From Endocalyx cinctus (lineage: Eukaryota; Ascomycota; Sordariomycetes; Amphisphaeriales; Apiosporaceae): DNA of 64,000 nt. The stretch spans positions 5,730,441 to 5,794,440 of the forward strand of contig BCKC01000001.1 of assembly GCA_001600455.1 (NCBI GenBank), in the 5' to 3' direction. A program made the position numbers and the translations under genes. The notes under the pieces were generated by a model. The model ran no database searches, was not told the DNA's origin, and saw only the letters and a program-made list of their open reading frames with translations. Shown here in pieces: positions 36,778-49,570 of the stretch (position 1 is its first letter; the number at the start of each line of letters is the position of its first letter).

Positions 36778-37773
36778 CGCACCTAACCCGTATTTGTGTT
36801 TTTTCTTTTTTTTTTTTTTTTATAAGTTCACTTGTGGATTACTTCTTTTTTCTCTCTCCTCCTTTTCTGAAGGCGAGATATATACCAAAGCAGGGGCGTT
36901 TTTTTTTTTTTTTTTTTCCTTTTGGCGAGCAGGTTAATTTTTCACTTTCTTCTCTTTTTCTCGCCTCTGCTGCGCATACCTTTCAAGGCGTTTTGTTCGT
37001 TTTCTTTTTCTTTTTCTTCTCAAAGTGGGCGGTGGTGGTAATTATATATAAGGTTATGGACGGATCGACTCCGGTGGAAGTGCTGGGTAAATATATATGT
37101 ATACGGCCCGCGGGATTACGGAAAACAGAAGTACCCGCGCAGAGCTAATATGGGAGGGAAGACCGGAAAGGAGAAGTTGATATCCAATCAGATGCGTCAG
37201 GAGGCGCGTTTGGTGTCTCAAGGAACGAGAGAGGGAAGGGATCGTGTACGATTTGGTAGACAGACAAACGAATCATGGAAACAACGTAGAGAGAAACAAG
37301 AAAGGAAGAGTGCGAATATTTTATGACCAGGTATCATTTGCCTATTTGACCGTGTCTCGGCCGCTGACCGACTTTGTGATGATATTGTAGACTTTGTATT
37401 TACCGTGGGTGATAATGACCTATATCTAACATCCAGTGCGTATTCGTCATCTTGCCCGTGTCCTTAAACCTTTCCCGAATGTCATAATAATCTCTCCCCT
37501 ACCCATTTTAAACCTCCCTATAGTAAATCATGAATTAGGAAAAAAGAACATATATATATATACCTTCAAACCTGTAAAACCGGCGCATCTTTACCCTCAT
37601 TATCCTTCCAATCTTAGCTTGGGTATACGACAAAACGAACCGAACCAGTGCCTTTAGTATCCGCAATCAATCTCGTTATTACCAACAACAGCAACGCCTT
37701 ATTTCTAAACATAACCAAGAAACTCTCTGACTCTCTTCTTCTTTCGCCTGTGATATATATAATGTCTCCCTAT

Positions 37774-37778
<5 letters not shown>

Positions 37779-37813
<35 letters not shown>
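37779..37813. repeat. (CA)n microsatellite
   Basis: About 17 uninterrupted CA units in intergenic DNA about 90 bp from the stop of the small gene. Confidence 0.95.
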
Positions 37814-37815
<2 letters not shown>

Positions 37816-37904
37816 TATACAAACGCTATCTCTATTTGTATAAATAACCTTGTCGTCATAAGTTCGATGTATTTTTTTTTTTTTTTTTTAATATTAAGAA
37901 TGGT

Positions 37905-38237
37905 TCAGATACCTCCGCCGCTTCGATCGACGGGGACGTAGAAGTTGGGATAAGGCGAGTTCTTCTGTAGCTGCTCGTTGCGGCGCATAGACCACTGCTT
38001 GTATTTGACGCCGGCGAAAAGACTCGTAGCCGCGACGCCGAAGAGGAACAGTCCGGGATGTCGACTTTATGTTTTAATAAAACCATCGTCATATCAGTTT
38101 TGGGGCCTCTTTTTTTTTTTCGGCGGTAGTTTTTGTCTATGTGCGTATTTGTTATTTACTTACGTCATAGTACGGCCGAGTCCTCCTCGTGAAGTTTGAG
38201 TGGTGGTAGCGGCTCTAGTGGTCTGTTCTACGGCCAT
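37905..38237 (-). CDS. Small single-pass membrane protein (77 aa), unknown function
   Basis: Two exons on the minus strand, 38237-38164 and 38064-37905, separated by a 99-nt intron with a GTAAGT donor (reverse complement at 38158-38163) and an AAAG acceptor. The joined frame is 77 aa: an N-terminal Thr/Arg-rich segment (MAVEQTTRAATTTQTSRGG), then TRHPGLFLFGVAATSLFAGV containing one likely membrane span, a basic flank (KYKQWSMRRNEQLQKN) and the tail YVPVDRSGGGI. The reading frame, start codon and canonical donor agree, and the translation has clear membrane-protein character. The basic residues after the span would suit a small organelle (perhaps mitochondrial) protein; that is inference. I do not recognise a named family with certainty. 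Each exon alone is too short to be conspicuous as an open frame, so it is easily missed. Confidence 0.78.
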
Positions 38238-39773
38238 ATTGACTCTTTCCAGCTTTGGTCGATTCAGCAGTAACAGGAGGGTATAAAGTTGAAGTTAGAT
38301 CTAGCTCTAATATGAGGCTCTTCAAAGACTGGTTTGGCTTGTTCCGGATGATTCTATGTTCGCGAAAACGAGGGACTCAACAAAAAAAAAAAAAGGTATG
38401 AATTAATAGGCTTTGGTATACTGCCTTCTATTGTAGAATTACGAGTATAGTTTAGTTTTTCTTTTTTTTATCTTTATCGTAGTAAGCTGAAAATAAAACA
38501 AGAAGAACAAATTCAAGGACGATGATCCTCGGAAGAGAAAATGGTAAAAAAGTAGAAAGAAGATCAAAGACTAGACGGACGAACGGGAAGGATGGGGGAG
38601 GACTTGTATTTAAGGTGAAGCGGTGAAGTGGAGGTATCGGTGAGAGGGGGGGGGGGGGATGGATTTAAAGTCATTGATCTACCTACTTTACTAGTTTACT
38701 AACTAGGTTATTCGGCTTATAAGATTCTACAGATACAGAGATATACCTATATATAAATATAGTAAGGAAGGGGACGGGACCTCCGATTCAAGATGTGAAC
38801 CATTCCAGGCACAAAAGTGGCACGGTTTGAACGTTGGGCAGGTATATAGTGTGATGTTCAGTTAACAATGATACGATAAATTCTAGGAGAAGCAGGTCGG
38901 TGGAGTTTTGAGTAGGTTACATGCAGGTTATGGTATACTCTATAAAGACTCCGTGGATCTAGAAAATGTTGAGATACCCATTTAATACCGTTTCTAGTAA
39001 TTAGCTACCCCGCAAACTTGGCGGCTTGGCGATAACTATTACCAAGTACGCAGTAAACTATTACGCAGTAAGGATAGACATCAAAGCATTTAGTACATAC
39101 ATAGTATAGTTAACACGTACTAAGTAGCCCTATATGTATGTATGTATGTATGTATGTATGCTGCAGTACATATATGTAAGCCGTCATCAAGTTGTCTAGA
39201 CTCTAGTCTGTTCTTCATGTACATACCTAGATATATAAAATGATTCATATTCGTTATTGTTATTATTTGAAAAATGTACGTAGTATATATACCTAGGTAC
39301 CTACCTAGGTAGGTAGGCTGGTAGGTTAAGTATACTACGGTACCCGACCTAGGCAGCTAGATAAATACCAAGTACTGAATACTTCAGTAATATTCACCAA
39401 ATTCAATCGACGGCAGTGCAATGGCAGTGCATAACTATAGGTAAACTCTTTACGCAGTTTTAATACCTTAGGAGAACATCAATGCCTAAAATAGCACTTA
39501 CAAAAATGCGTCTGTCAGTATATAGCAAAAAACAAGAACAAAAGAGAGAGAGAAAAGAAGGCTACCTCAGCTGTTGGTAGGCAACCATGTTCACGCAAAC
39601 ATAACTTGATTGGGTATTTATCATGCCGCGTAGAAGATAACCGCCTTAAATCCATCACTATCTTTCCTCCCTTCTTCCAAGTTTTTATCATCATCAATCT
39701 CTTGTTTAACTTCAATTCAATTTTCTTACTGACGGAATAGTACGGTAGTAATAAACATATACCCCCTGTCATC
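38238..39773. other. Intergenic region, divergent
   Basis: About 1.5 kb between the small membrane-protein gene (-) and the BTB-like gene (+). Contains a G13 run near 38648, a TATG array at 39131-39160 and clustered TACCTAGGTA-type palindromes at about 39286-39322. No gene supported. Confidence 0.65.
39131..39160. repeat. (TATG)7 microsatellite
   Basis: Seven TATG units ending at CTGCAG. Same motif as the array at 22256-22312. Confidence 0.95.
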
Positions 39774-42489
39774 ATGTCAGGTCAAAGTCTCGAATCTCCC
39801 ATCGATGCCGCTATTCGGCGTCTCATTGCCGGGAACCCTGCTTTTAACCAGCAAAAGCCTGATCTCGACAACGAAAGGCGATCCAAGCAGGATATGATTC
39901 GCCTCTCGAATATGGATCAAATATGCCTGTCTGGTGACGTTTTAATCGTCGTGGGATTTCCGGACCGTGCCGAGGCCGAGAACTGCCTTGAAGTCCAGGT
40001 ACAGTTTATATATCTATTTCTATATTGATATATTATATTTATACGTAAATCATTAATCATCGCGTAGTGGACAACTAAAGAGTTTCGCATGAGTTCAGCC
40101 AAACTCTTAGCTACCGGTTCATCGGTATTCACGAGACTTCTCTCGGATGAAAACCAGCAATATACCCTTCGTCTACTAAACCGCACTCTGGAATCTATCC
40201 AGCCTTGTGCTTATGTTATTGACCTTACCCCAAATATAGAAGGGGAGGCCTTAGCTGCTGAGGTTATGCGGTTATCGCTTTCTGAAAATGTTCGGAGCTG
40301 GTGGCAAACTTGGCAACGCCTCGGCGTATCGGAATATCTGGTGAGTTCAGTTCACACCAGCTGAAATACCTTTTCCAGGTTTTGATCACCAACCTAAAAT
40401 TCCTTGACGCGCGTGTCGTGTCGCGTCCTCAATTACGAGATTACTTACCGAGAATCTTACTCTTTAGGTTGGAGGCCATGATGACAACTGCCCCAATCAT
40501 ATATTTGTACCGCTTCAATGTAATGTATTATCTGAAGTAAAAAGACTGCAAGTGAACCTAAATGAAGACGCGTTTCCTACGATCGATCTTGACGATGGTA
40601 CGTATTGAAAATTTCAGACCTTGAACCTCTATTTTTGTTGTCAAAAAAAAAAAGCCCCTTGCCCTCCCTACCTTTTTTACCTCCCCTCTTATCATTGAAG
40701 CTAACATACAAATAGTGAGTAAAAATGCTGAATTAACTTCCTGTATTGGACTGTATTCAATTCTTCAAATGGCAGTATGAAGCATAGAGCCATATCGTTA
40801 CTGATCATAATATCCCTCTTTGTCTTTTTTCCCCCTCAGATCCGGCCAGAAATATACAGACAGATTCCCGACTACTGTCCGATTAGGCATCGTGCGAGTA
40901 TTCTTCGCCTCTTGCTAGCCATTGATGGATACGATCTTGTGCTAAGTTCTGCCGCTCGCTTATTTACAATAACTTGTGTGGCTGAGTCTTTGGATTGCAT
41001 TGATGTTGTCGTATGTTATGACTTCTCTCTCTCTCCCTCACACACACACACGCACACAAATAATGAGCTAACCTGAGTATTATAGCGGGACTCTGTCATG
41101 AGTTGGTTACTTGCTGATCCTAACCAAGACTTCATCGACATTAACACGGAGGATACGCTCAAGATTGGGTGGATGATAAGATCGCCAGAAATCGTCTGCG
41201 TGTCCTTTCGAATTCTCGTGGTCGAGCGAGCGCTCAGGATTCTCGACGCGGACAACAGGCAACTATTCGGTCGCCCGAGCGCACCCCTAACGGAAGAACA
41301 GGAGACTTGCATACAACACGCCGCTCAGTCCTTGGCGGAAAGAGCCGAGCATGAAATGAACACGCTTCTATCGGATCGAATTTTCGACTGGCTGAATACC
41401 CCACAGTGGCAAAAACTCGGGCAGCTGGGCGCTCTGCTGGGGGCACCCGCCGACGCTGCCTCGAAACTGAACCCTTTCATCGAGGATACGTTCAAGCCTC
41501 AGGCTCGGTGCTTGCTTACGAATCTCGTCGACGTCCTACATCGTATGATGCAAGATCGCATCCGAAGCGCTCTGTTGGCCAATTGCTCGAGTCAATACTA
41601 CCGCAACTCCGACCAGGACAGGAAATGCTACATTCCCCGACGACTCTTCACCACCGAATGGCAGGCGTACCAGAAAATGCGAGACGCGCAGCGTATCCTG
41701 ACGCGAAGATTCTGGACGTCCTTCAAGATCACCTGGCAGGACGAGCTACCCGAATCCCGACGAGCCCTGCGCCCGGCCGCGGAGGAGCTCAACTGCGCGC
41801 TCGAGCTCGCCTTCTCCACCTCCCCCTCGTTCTTCGTCCAGCGCGACTTCTCGGCACCCGCCCGGTTCGACCCGGACGCGTTCCTCGACGAGCTGTACGC
41901 CGCCGTCCACGACCGCGCCCAGGACCGGCTCTTCCCGGCCCTGGAGGTCCCGATCCAGAGGACCAAGCACCTCTGCCTGGCCCTGTCGGACGACGAGTTC
42001 AAGTACCTGCCCCTCTGGGCCGGCGGCCTCGACGACGGGACCGGCTCCGTATTCCAGACCGTCGTCCCCGACTCCGACATGGGCCCCGTCGGTCCCGGCC
42101 CTTCTTTCACCACCGGCCGGACCGTCGCGACCGACGTGTCCGGCTCCACCGGTTTCCCGGGCTCGACCATGACGCCGACGATAGACGACGACGACGGCGA
42201 TAGCAGCGTCACCGTCGGCAGGTCCGTCGCCGCCGTCGGGACCGCTTCTTCGGTTCAGCCTCAGCCCGCTCTCCCTGCGGCGAGGAGAATCGGTCCCGCT
42301 AGCACCGCCACGATGGCCACCACCGCTACGATGAGTACGGCTGATCATCGTAGCGTGCTGGACGGTATGGACGAAGACGACGACGACGACGATGATTTCT
42401 GGAAAGAAGATTTTGATGATTTTTCTATGCCCGATGCCGATGATGACGACGATGATGACGAAAACGGCGACCAAGACGATGATGCTTAA
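39774..42489 (+). CDS. BTB-like domain protein with acidic C-terminal tail, unknown function
   Basis: Six exons: 39774-39998, 40068-40340, 40468-40597, 40716-40774, 40840-41010, 41086-42489; 753 aa. The 59-nt exon 4 is needed to restore frame between exons 3 and 5 and is bounded by AAATAG and GTATGA. Residues about 45-150 resemble a BTB/POZ fold (SGDVLIVVGF, then WTTKEFRMSSAKLLATGSS with a following VFTRLL): the hydrophobic core pattern is clear, identity modest. The middle (about 150-560) is predicted helical, with Arg/Trp-rich segments and no known motif. The C-terminus (from about 615) is Thr/Ser/Val-rich and ends in an almost purely Asp/Glu tail (DEDDDDDDDFWKEDFDDF). BTB folds mediate dimerisation or ubiquitin-ligase contacts; whether this one does is unknown. 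Exon 6 becomes very GC-rich in codon third positions from about 41750. Function not assigned. Confidence 0.85.
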
Positions 42490-43580
42490 ATTTATTTTTA
42501 ATGCTTCTTTTTGACCTCAGCGCCCTAATCCTGGATAGAAGTGTTCTATATTGTCTTAATTTATCTAGCTTTATAGAAATGGGGAATATTATCGATTTAT
42601 CTGTTTTGTTGGATGGATGCAATTAGTAAGTTAAGATATAAAAATGGTATTTGCAACGGAGTTATGGATCACGGGTACGGTTATGAAACACAAGGTATAT
42701 TTTATCGATTATGGGAAGTGATGAACTGAAAATCACTAGATGGCTTTTCTGTATTATGAATAAGAAAAATCACATTTGTTTGGATACGATGGATGTAATA
42801 GAAGGTGACAATTTTCGATACCTGGACGTTGGCTCATCATTGCTATATATTGAGTAAACGAAGAGATAAATAACTAAGTCATATTACTTTTATATCCGTA
42901 GTTTATATATATACATATGTTATGACTGTTTTCCACACCTATTACCATATGAGTATCGTAGAGTAAAGGACATACAGTTTATCCCTACAACTATACCCCT
43001 ATTCGAAGTGTACAAGGAATCTAGGTTTAGTCAAGCCCTTCTACATTCACGACAACACTTTTATCTGATAAAACGACTGGCTGATTGGGTGATTTCTTTC
43101 AATTATCAGAATGCTCTATCTATCGGCGCAGAGGTAGAATTCGGCTAACTAAAAAGCCATGTTCTTATGACCGGGAGGCGCTACAAGGTAAAATATATTT
43201 AGGGGTGAATAATAAGAGCAGGAGGTATCATCGATTTAAAAGCAAAGTCAAGACTCCTTTATCCACTTAGCCAAGTGGTCAAACGCCCCCTCCCTGAATA
43301 AGGAAAAAAAAATAGAATAAAATCCCCCTTCATCAGCAGTAAGTACTGTCCCAGCCTGTTTTTGTTTTGCAGCGAGACTTCTCTACATCTCCGCAAGCCA
43401 TTTTAATCATCCGTCCACTCCTCTTAACGCCAATTTCTATGCTTATTTTAAAATATTAGTCGCCTTGACATCATTCTTGGCCGAGGAGCTGCCAGGTCTA
43501 TATTGCATTCAGGATAGAAATTTATCGGTAATTTGGGTCAAAATAGCGAGAGGTTGAGAGGATGAGTATTATATCTCGCA
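42490..43580. other. Intergenic region between convergent genes
   Basis: About 1.1 kb between the stop codons of the BTB-like gene and mis4/scc2. AT-rich, no gene or repeat family seen. Confidence 0.7.
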
Positions 43581-46500
43581 CTATAGCCACGGTTCACCTC
43601 CATTCATATCTACCTCTATCATCTCTGTAGGCTGCTTTCTGGGTCGTCCGCGAGGTCGGGGTCGAGAGTTGGAGCGTGCGCGCTTCTTTCGGGCGCCTGG
43701 AGTGCTTGGAGCTTTTCTCTTGCGGCCACGGCCATCAGGCGCAACCTCGTCGTCCTCGTCTTCAGCGCCTGGGGTATTTGGTTCGCCGTCGGCATCGAAA
43801 TCTTCTTCTTCTTCGGCAATCTTTACTTCGCTATCGACATTCAGTAGCTCGACAAACTTTTTACATTGTTCCATCATGCCTTCCGCTGTGGTTAATCCAG
43901 ACATGAAACCGCTGATGTCATCCCATAATTTATCGCCAGTGACGCCCTGGACCTTGACTGGAGCTTTTGCTAGGTCCTTGGCGGTGGCCTTCCCCTTGCT
44001 CTCTCGGCGATGTGGATTGAGACCGTACAATCGACGGAGATGAGTACGTGCCTCCCACAAAGCCAGCAATATAACCGACCCAGATGCCAATTGGCGAAGT
44101 CGTGAAGGATCAATGGAAGCTGGAACTGTTGTATTCATGGGTTGAGCGTCGCCATTGTTGACAGACTGATCCAAATTAGGAGCTAGGTCCATGCGTACAT
44201 CGAAAATCTCTGTCTCAATGGATTGAGCGATTCCAGACCCTGTACTGGTAACCAGCTTCTCCATAGTTGATATGGTGATTTGAAGCTCCCCAATAGTGAC
44301 ATACTCAAAGAAAGCAAGATTTTCAATCAGAAACCGTGAAAATGCAACATGTGACGAAAGCTCCTTACTACGGCCGAGTTTTGATATATCAAAATCGACC
44401 TGACCAACAAGTTTTTCTAAGAATCTGGTGCGGTTCTTAGACTTACTGATTTTCAAAACTTCCATCAAGAGATGGAGCTTTGCCGTAAAGGGCGCTTCAG
44501 TTGCACCGCGAGGGTCCTTCACGATATCACGTTGGTACTGAAAGGCAGAATGTATAGCCTTAGCGTACTCCCTCTCTAGGGTACTCTCATGCTTCTCGTG
44601 CAAGGCTCTGTGCTCTTGATATGCAAGTTCTGATATCTTAGGGTTTTGGCTCGTCTGTAAAGTAATTAATGTAACTCCGGTTTCCTTCGGATGGACTAAG
44701 CCCTGTCGATTGATGCTGCCCAATACCTCCACCGCTAGCAATGCACGATCATCCTGGGAAGCTAAGGAAATGCGGGTGATATCTTTAAGAAATCTCTGCG
44801 TTGTCGCACTCGCCACATCGTCAAAATTTGTACTGCCCATCACCTTCAAGTCCTTTTTGACTGGTTCTTTCCCGGCGGCAGATTGTTCGGATCGTCTCTC
44901 TTCAACTAGAAGAAACTCCTTGAAAGAGCGCAAGATGATAGACTCCAGGACCGATTCCTTTCGTTCAAAGACGGCCTCAAAAGCTTTCCAAACATTTGGA
45001 AATACGAAATTCCTAGGATTCGACTGGCAGGTGAGCCCAACCGCATCCAGTGCCGGCTTTCTCACTTCGAGCGAACGACTGGGGTCGGCGAACGGAAGAA
45101 TAACATCAACCATCAGCTTAGACACCGAATTTCCTTGCCACTTCGGGAAAGTCTTCTTAAATAGCGACTCGTGACTGTCTAGGTTCCAATGCTTGCCCGC
45201 CATACCAACGATGAGGGAGTATCGATTAAACTGTCTAGTGAGCCTCTCCCTATCCTGTGCACTCAGCGATGGTACGGCAAAAGACGCGCTTGTCTTCTGA
45301 ATACCGCCCAGGCTTGAATTGACCAAGCGAGCAAGGGGCTCAGAAGATTGGAGGAGGTCACTAACAATCCAAATACACGCCATTACGTCATCAAGCAGAG
45401 CTCTCGGTATCTTCCCCGTCGCAGGCATTAGTTTTTTGCGAATGTCTTGTAGGAACTGTGTGTGTACGCTAGAGACCTGAGGTAAAACTCTCCGGTAGAT
45501 AACAACTACCGCCCTGGAGACGGCGAGGTCATCGCTTTTTTCAACGCTAGCGATGTGAGGCTCCAAGAGCTTGATTTGCTCAAAGGTGAACAGCCTTGGA
45601 TCTGCTTTAGCAAATATCATCAACACTTGCAAAGCATCCTTGCCAGAAGGTACCGATTCGTCATCTGAATCCGGGTTATCGACCAGATCAAACATGTTTG
45701 CAACTAGCCGAGTACACACTCGACGATTGGCTTCAGCTACTCTTGACTCGGGCGAAAGTATTGTTTGGAAGACCTTATCGAGAATTAGTGCGGTGTTTCC
45801 CTGCTTCGCTGTCTGAACCATGAGGGCAACGTGGTCGGTCAGTGACTGCCTGAAGGCAATTGAATCATCCTCCTTATAGAACGGGGATATCCATATTTCC
45901 TCTATCATTTGCCTTGCGAGTTCTCGGACGCCTTCATCCGGATCCTGCATCCTGTGCAGAAGCCCATTCGCAATTTCACTGCGAACGGCCTTGGTATGAT
46001 TTCCGAGATAAATGTCTTTAGCGAGTTTCATGGCCCTCTTCCGTACCCCTACTCCGGAGTCCATGAACCTGTCGATTACCGTCCTTGTCATTCTTTCTTC
46101 CAATCTTGGTCGCATGCTGATACACTTCCCGATAAGTCCGAGGGCAGAGTCTCTCACCTGCGGAGAAGAATCGCTTGAGCAATGGAGGATAAGTGTCACC
46201 ACAGTATCGTCTACATCAAGAATTGTAGGATCTGTCTCAAGCACCTGGTTGATGCTCTTAAGACTCCTGCTACGTACAGTGGCCTGATCAGTAGTCATCG
46301 AGCCAAGAAGTACATTGAGAATGATTCTGAATTGGGTACAGAAGTTAGACCGAAGTAGAATAATCGAGTACGAAAGTTTGGCATGGCTAGGAAGAACCGA
46401 TTCGAACTTGTACTCCCTTGTGAGCCATTGGGGATCTATTATCATGTTTCTCAGGCGAAATGCGGTTTTGCCGACCTCTGCGTCGCGTTCCATGTCGTTC

Positions 46501-49500
46501 ATTGAACTAGGTACAGTCATAATTTGATGCCCCCAGTCTGTGACCAGATAGGAAATAGCACTTCTCAGGTGTTCATCACTCGAGAGTCTGTCTTGGAGGT
46601 ATTCGAGGAGGATACGGTATGGGCCCGACCAGTTCAGTGTCTTCTCGACGTTGTCGTGACCGTCGACAGCCATCAAGGCAATATCGGCAAGCCATCTTCC
46701 TAGTTCGTCCGAACCACTACCTTCGAAATTGCTTGCAGCTTTCCTGATGTGGGATCTTAGCTTTGAAATGGCTGCTGCCATCACGCCGAGAAGCTCTAGG
46801 GCCATATTCCTTGCTGGTGCTGAATTTTTCTCGCCGTTTGATTGCACCAACATGATGCGCATGGTGAGTTGTAACAGCAATTCTGCGGCGGGCCATTCGG
46901 GAGAGTCCAAGCAGAGAGTGAAGTCTTCAATAAACATGTCTAGAAGGTTACGATATGGCGTGTCCCCGGATTTGCTTGATCCTAACGCCCGCTGCACCAT
47001 AAAATGAACAACGTAGGAGGCGTTCTGGAATGCGGTTTTGAAGAGGGGCTCCGCTAAATCTTCCAGCTCCTGAATGGCTGTTGAACTTTCGGTCGCTGCG
47101 TGATCTTCCGTCCTAATCAAGTATCGAACTTCAGAGCTCTCATCTGTTCTGTTGGCTACGCTGGACGGATCATCGGGCTCACCGTCCATGGATTGAAGCA
47201 TCCTCCCGCGGTTATGGTCTTTGTGCTCGTCAACTTTTCCTGCACTGGCTTGAACCAATCTCATAATCAGAGCCGAAACTGGTTGGATACTCCCCCCATC
47301 TTCCAATTTAAACTGTCTTGCGCTTTGCTTACCGACCGGCAATTTCTCAAGAGACGTTAAAACATCTTTCAAGATGCCTTCTCGCTGTGCTGGATTCATG
47401 AGGAAGATTTGGGATAGCATATTCATAGCAACCAACCGGAGACCGTCGAATTTCTGTACACCAACAACTGAGTCCTTTTCGGTATAAGCATTTTCCACGA
47501 ACATGAGGGAGGAAGAGAGGGCCTCTAGAGTGTTTACGACGATCTCAGAGAGGGGAATGCTCGTGATAAGGTCAGACATAAGCGCAAAGAACCTCTGACA
47601 TGCGGTGAAAAGTTGACCAAGGGCCTTTTTATGAACCGAGAGATATCGGAAAAGGCCCCCAGTCGGACCAGAGCTGCGAAGTTCTGCAATCGGCACGATG
47701 ATACCCTCCATAATATTCCTAAATAAGTTAAGGCCGAGTTGAATTAGATCCTCGGAATAAATCTGCTTCTCTTCACGACCGCCACACATTATGCGAAGCG
47801 CTGTCCGCGCCGCTTTCAAACCCGTAATAATGGAGGGAAGTTGTTTCTCTAAGAATCCCACTTCGGTCTCTCCCCAGCTCTCTTCAATTTTGAAGTCAAG
47901 TGCGAGCGACTCTGCTTTTTTCAAAGAACCTTCGCTTAGGTTTTGAACTCGTTGAAGGCTATCAATAGGTGCCTGACGGAAACATCCAAATTCTATTGCT
48001 CTAGTGATATATTTATGAGCCTTATCATGCGCTGCGGAAGTCATTGTCGGCTCTTGATCGTCCGAAAATGCAATCAGATGTGTAGTGACGTTTGATTGGG
48101 CGGATAATTCATCTGCCGCAAAGAAGATCTCTTGGAGGGATCTCTGTAAATCAACAAAAGCAGCTGCGGCTCTCTCGCGGTGGTTTAATTCACCGCCCAA
48201 TGGGTCCTCGATATCACTGTGTTGGGCACCCTTTGTTTTGGATGATAGGTGAGTTGGAACTCCCGGCGAATCAGGAAGTACGGCAAAGTCCTCCTTATTG
48301 AAGCTGACGGCAGGCAACTCGATGGTTATGCCACTTGGCTTGCTTTCTGTCGATGTAGACGATTGCAGGGGTTTTGCAGGTTTCGGTGATTCCTTGACTG
48401 GCTTAACTGGTTCCACTGGTTCCACTGGTTCCACTGGTTCAACTGGCTCAACCTGCATGGGACTTTCCGGTTGCGGTTCTTCTCGTTTTGTATCAGGCCG
48501 GTCATCGATCTTCGGTGTAGGTTGTATATCAGGCAACGGAACAGAGGAGAACTGTGGCGTTACCATCAAGTCTGCCAGTGAGACAGTCTGGGGTTGAGTA
48601 TTAGTTGGGGGCGTAACGGTAGGGGGGGAAGGTTTTGTTGAAGTATGTAGTGCCGTCGTCGGGAGATGCCGGTCTTTCATGCTAGGAAGACGCATTTCCA
48701 TACGGGATTTGTTATTTGAAACAGCTTGAGCATTGGACGCATGCTTGGAGATCTTCGGGGTATCTTGTTTGCGCGCCCTTGGTGATTTAGTCATCCGCGG
48801 AGATATGGCTTGGCCATTCGACGTGACAGCATCCGGTGTAGGATATCGGAAGCCTACAGATGTGGTATCGTATACCATTTTTGCAAACGAAGGTAAACCT
48901 TCAACGACACTTTTCTTATGATATCCTTGTGGGGTGTTGACTTTGGGCGCTGTTTTAAACTGGCTGTAGAGTTATATTAGCCCCATCTTCAAGAGTATAG
49001 TTAAGCGGTAACATCTATGAATGCTCACAATTGTGTTACTTTGTCGGCCCGTAGCAAACTCTGCAGATACTCTAAACTTCCGTCTAAACGTTTAGACAGG
49101 CTGGGATATTCGGCCTCTTTATTTAGGGCGTCGTAATCATCCCTCGAAATATGACTAGTTAAAGGAGGCGCGAGAGGACCGTGACCGATCGAAGGATTAC
49201 TGATGATATCTTGAAAACCATAGGTTGAAGGTATATAGGTCAGCCTCTCAAGGTTCAAAGTAGAGGAAACGAATGAATGGTTGAACAGAAAATGGAGAAT
49301 GGGAGGGAGGGAGAAACAAAAAGGAATACCCATGGCATTGAGAAGAAAGTAATGTAATGGGAGGGTAGATAGGTAGATGTTCCACTTACTTGATTCGAAA
49401 GGAAAGACCGTTGTGAAAGGTGTGCAGGAAAGAGCTTCGCTCAACGTTGCAGGGCGAGCATCATTTCGATTGGAAGGTGCGGCAATACCAACACCGTCAA

Positions 49501-49570
49501 TATTACCTCCTCCGGACCCCCCAGCTCCAAACCCGGCGTCGACATGATAATATGATGGATGGTCTTCCAT
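43581..49570 (-). CDS. mis4: Sister chromatid cohesion loader Mis4/Scc2/Nipped-B
   Basis: Three exons on the minus strand: 49570-49390, 49209-49029, 48963-43581; 1914 aa, in the range of fungal Mis4. The ATG at 49570 is the first in frame. With its Scc4 partner the family loads cohesin onto chromatin and stimulates its ATPase. The N-terminus carries the conserved-looking patch NPSIGHGPLAPPLTS, the region that binds Scc4 in homologues, followed by a Pro-rich disordered stretch (residues about 100-220) with a VEP tandem repeat. The rest is HEAT-repeat superhelix, clear in QVRDSALGLIGKCISMRPRL and VRKRAMKLAKDIYLGNHTK, and the Nipped-B C-terminal domain. The C-terminal tail is acidic, then basic and nuclear-signal-like (GRKRKAPSTPGARKKRARS). 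Divergent from rpa12 across a 632-bp promoter region. Confidence 0.95.
48400..48453. repeat. 9-bp coding minisatellite (VEP repeat)
   Basis: Six 9-bp units on the GGTTCCACT theme within mis4, read on the minus strand as five Val-Glu-Pro units plus Val-Lys-Pro, in the disordered N-terminal region. The central three units are identical, suggesting recent slippage. Confidence 0.9.

Larger units (their letters stand above)
36654..37904. other. Intergenic region between convergent genes
   Basis: About 1.25 kb between the stops of the yvc1-like channel and the small minus-strand membrane-protein gene. Contains TA runs (36742-36777), T-rich tracts, and a CA microsatellite. No gene supported. Confidence 0.65.

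Noticed and set aside
41406..42474. Long frames overlapping the GC-rich end of the BTB-like gene
   Set aside because: Arg/Gly/Pro-rich shadows of exon 6 on both strands without their own start context.
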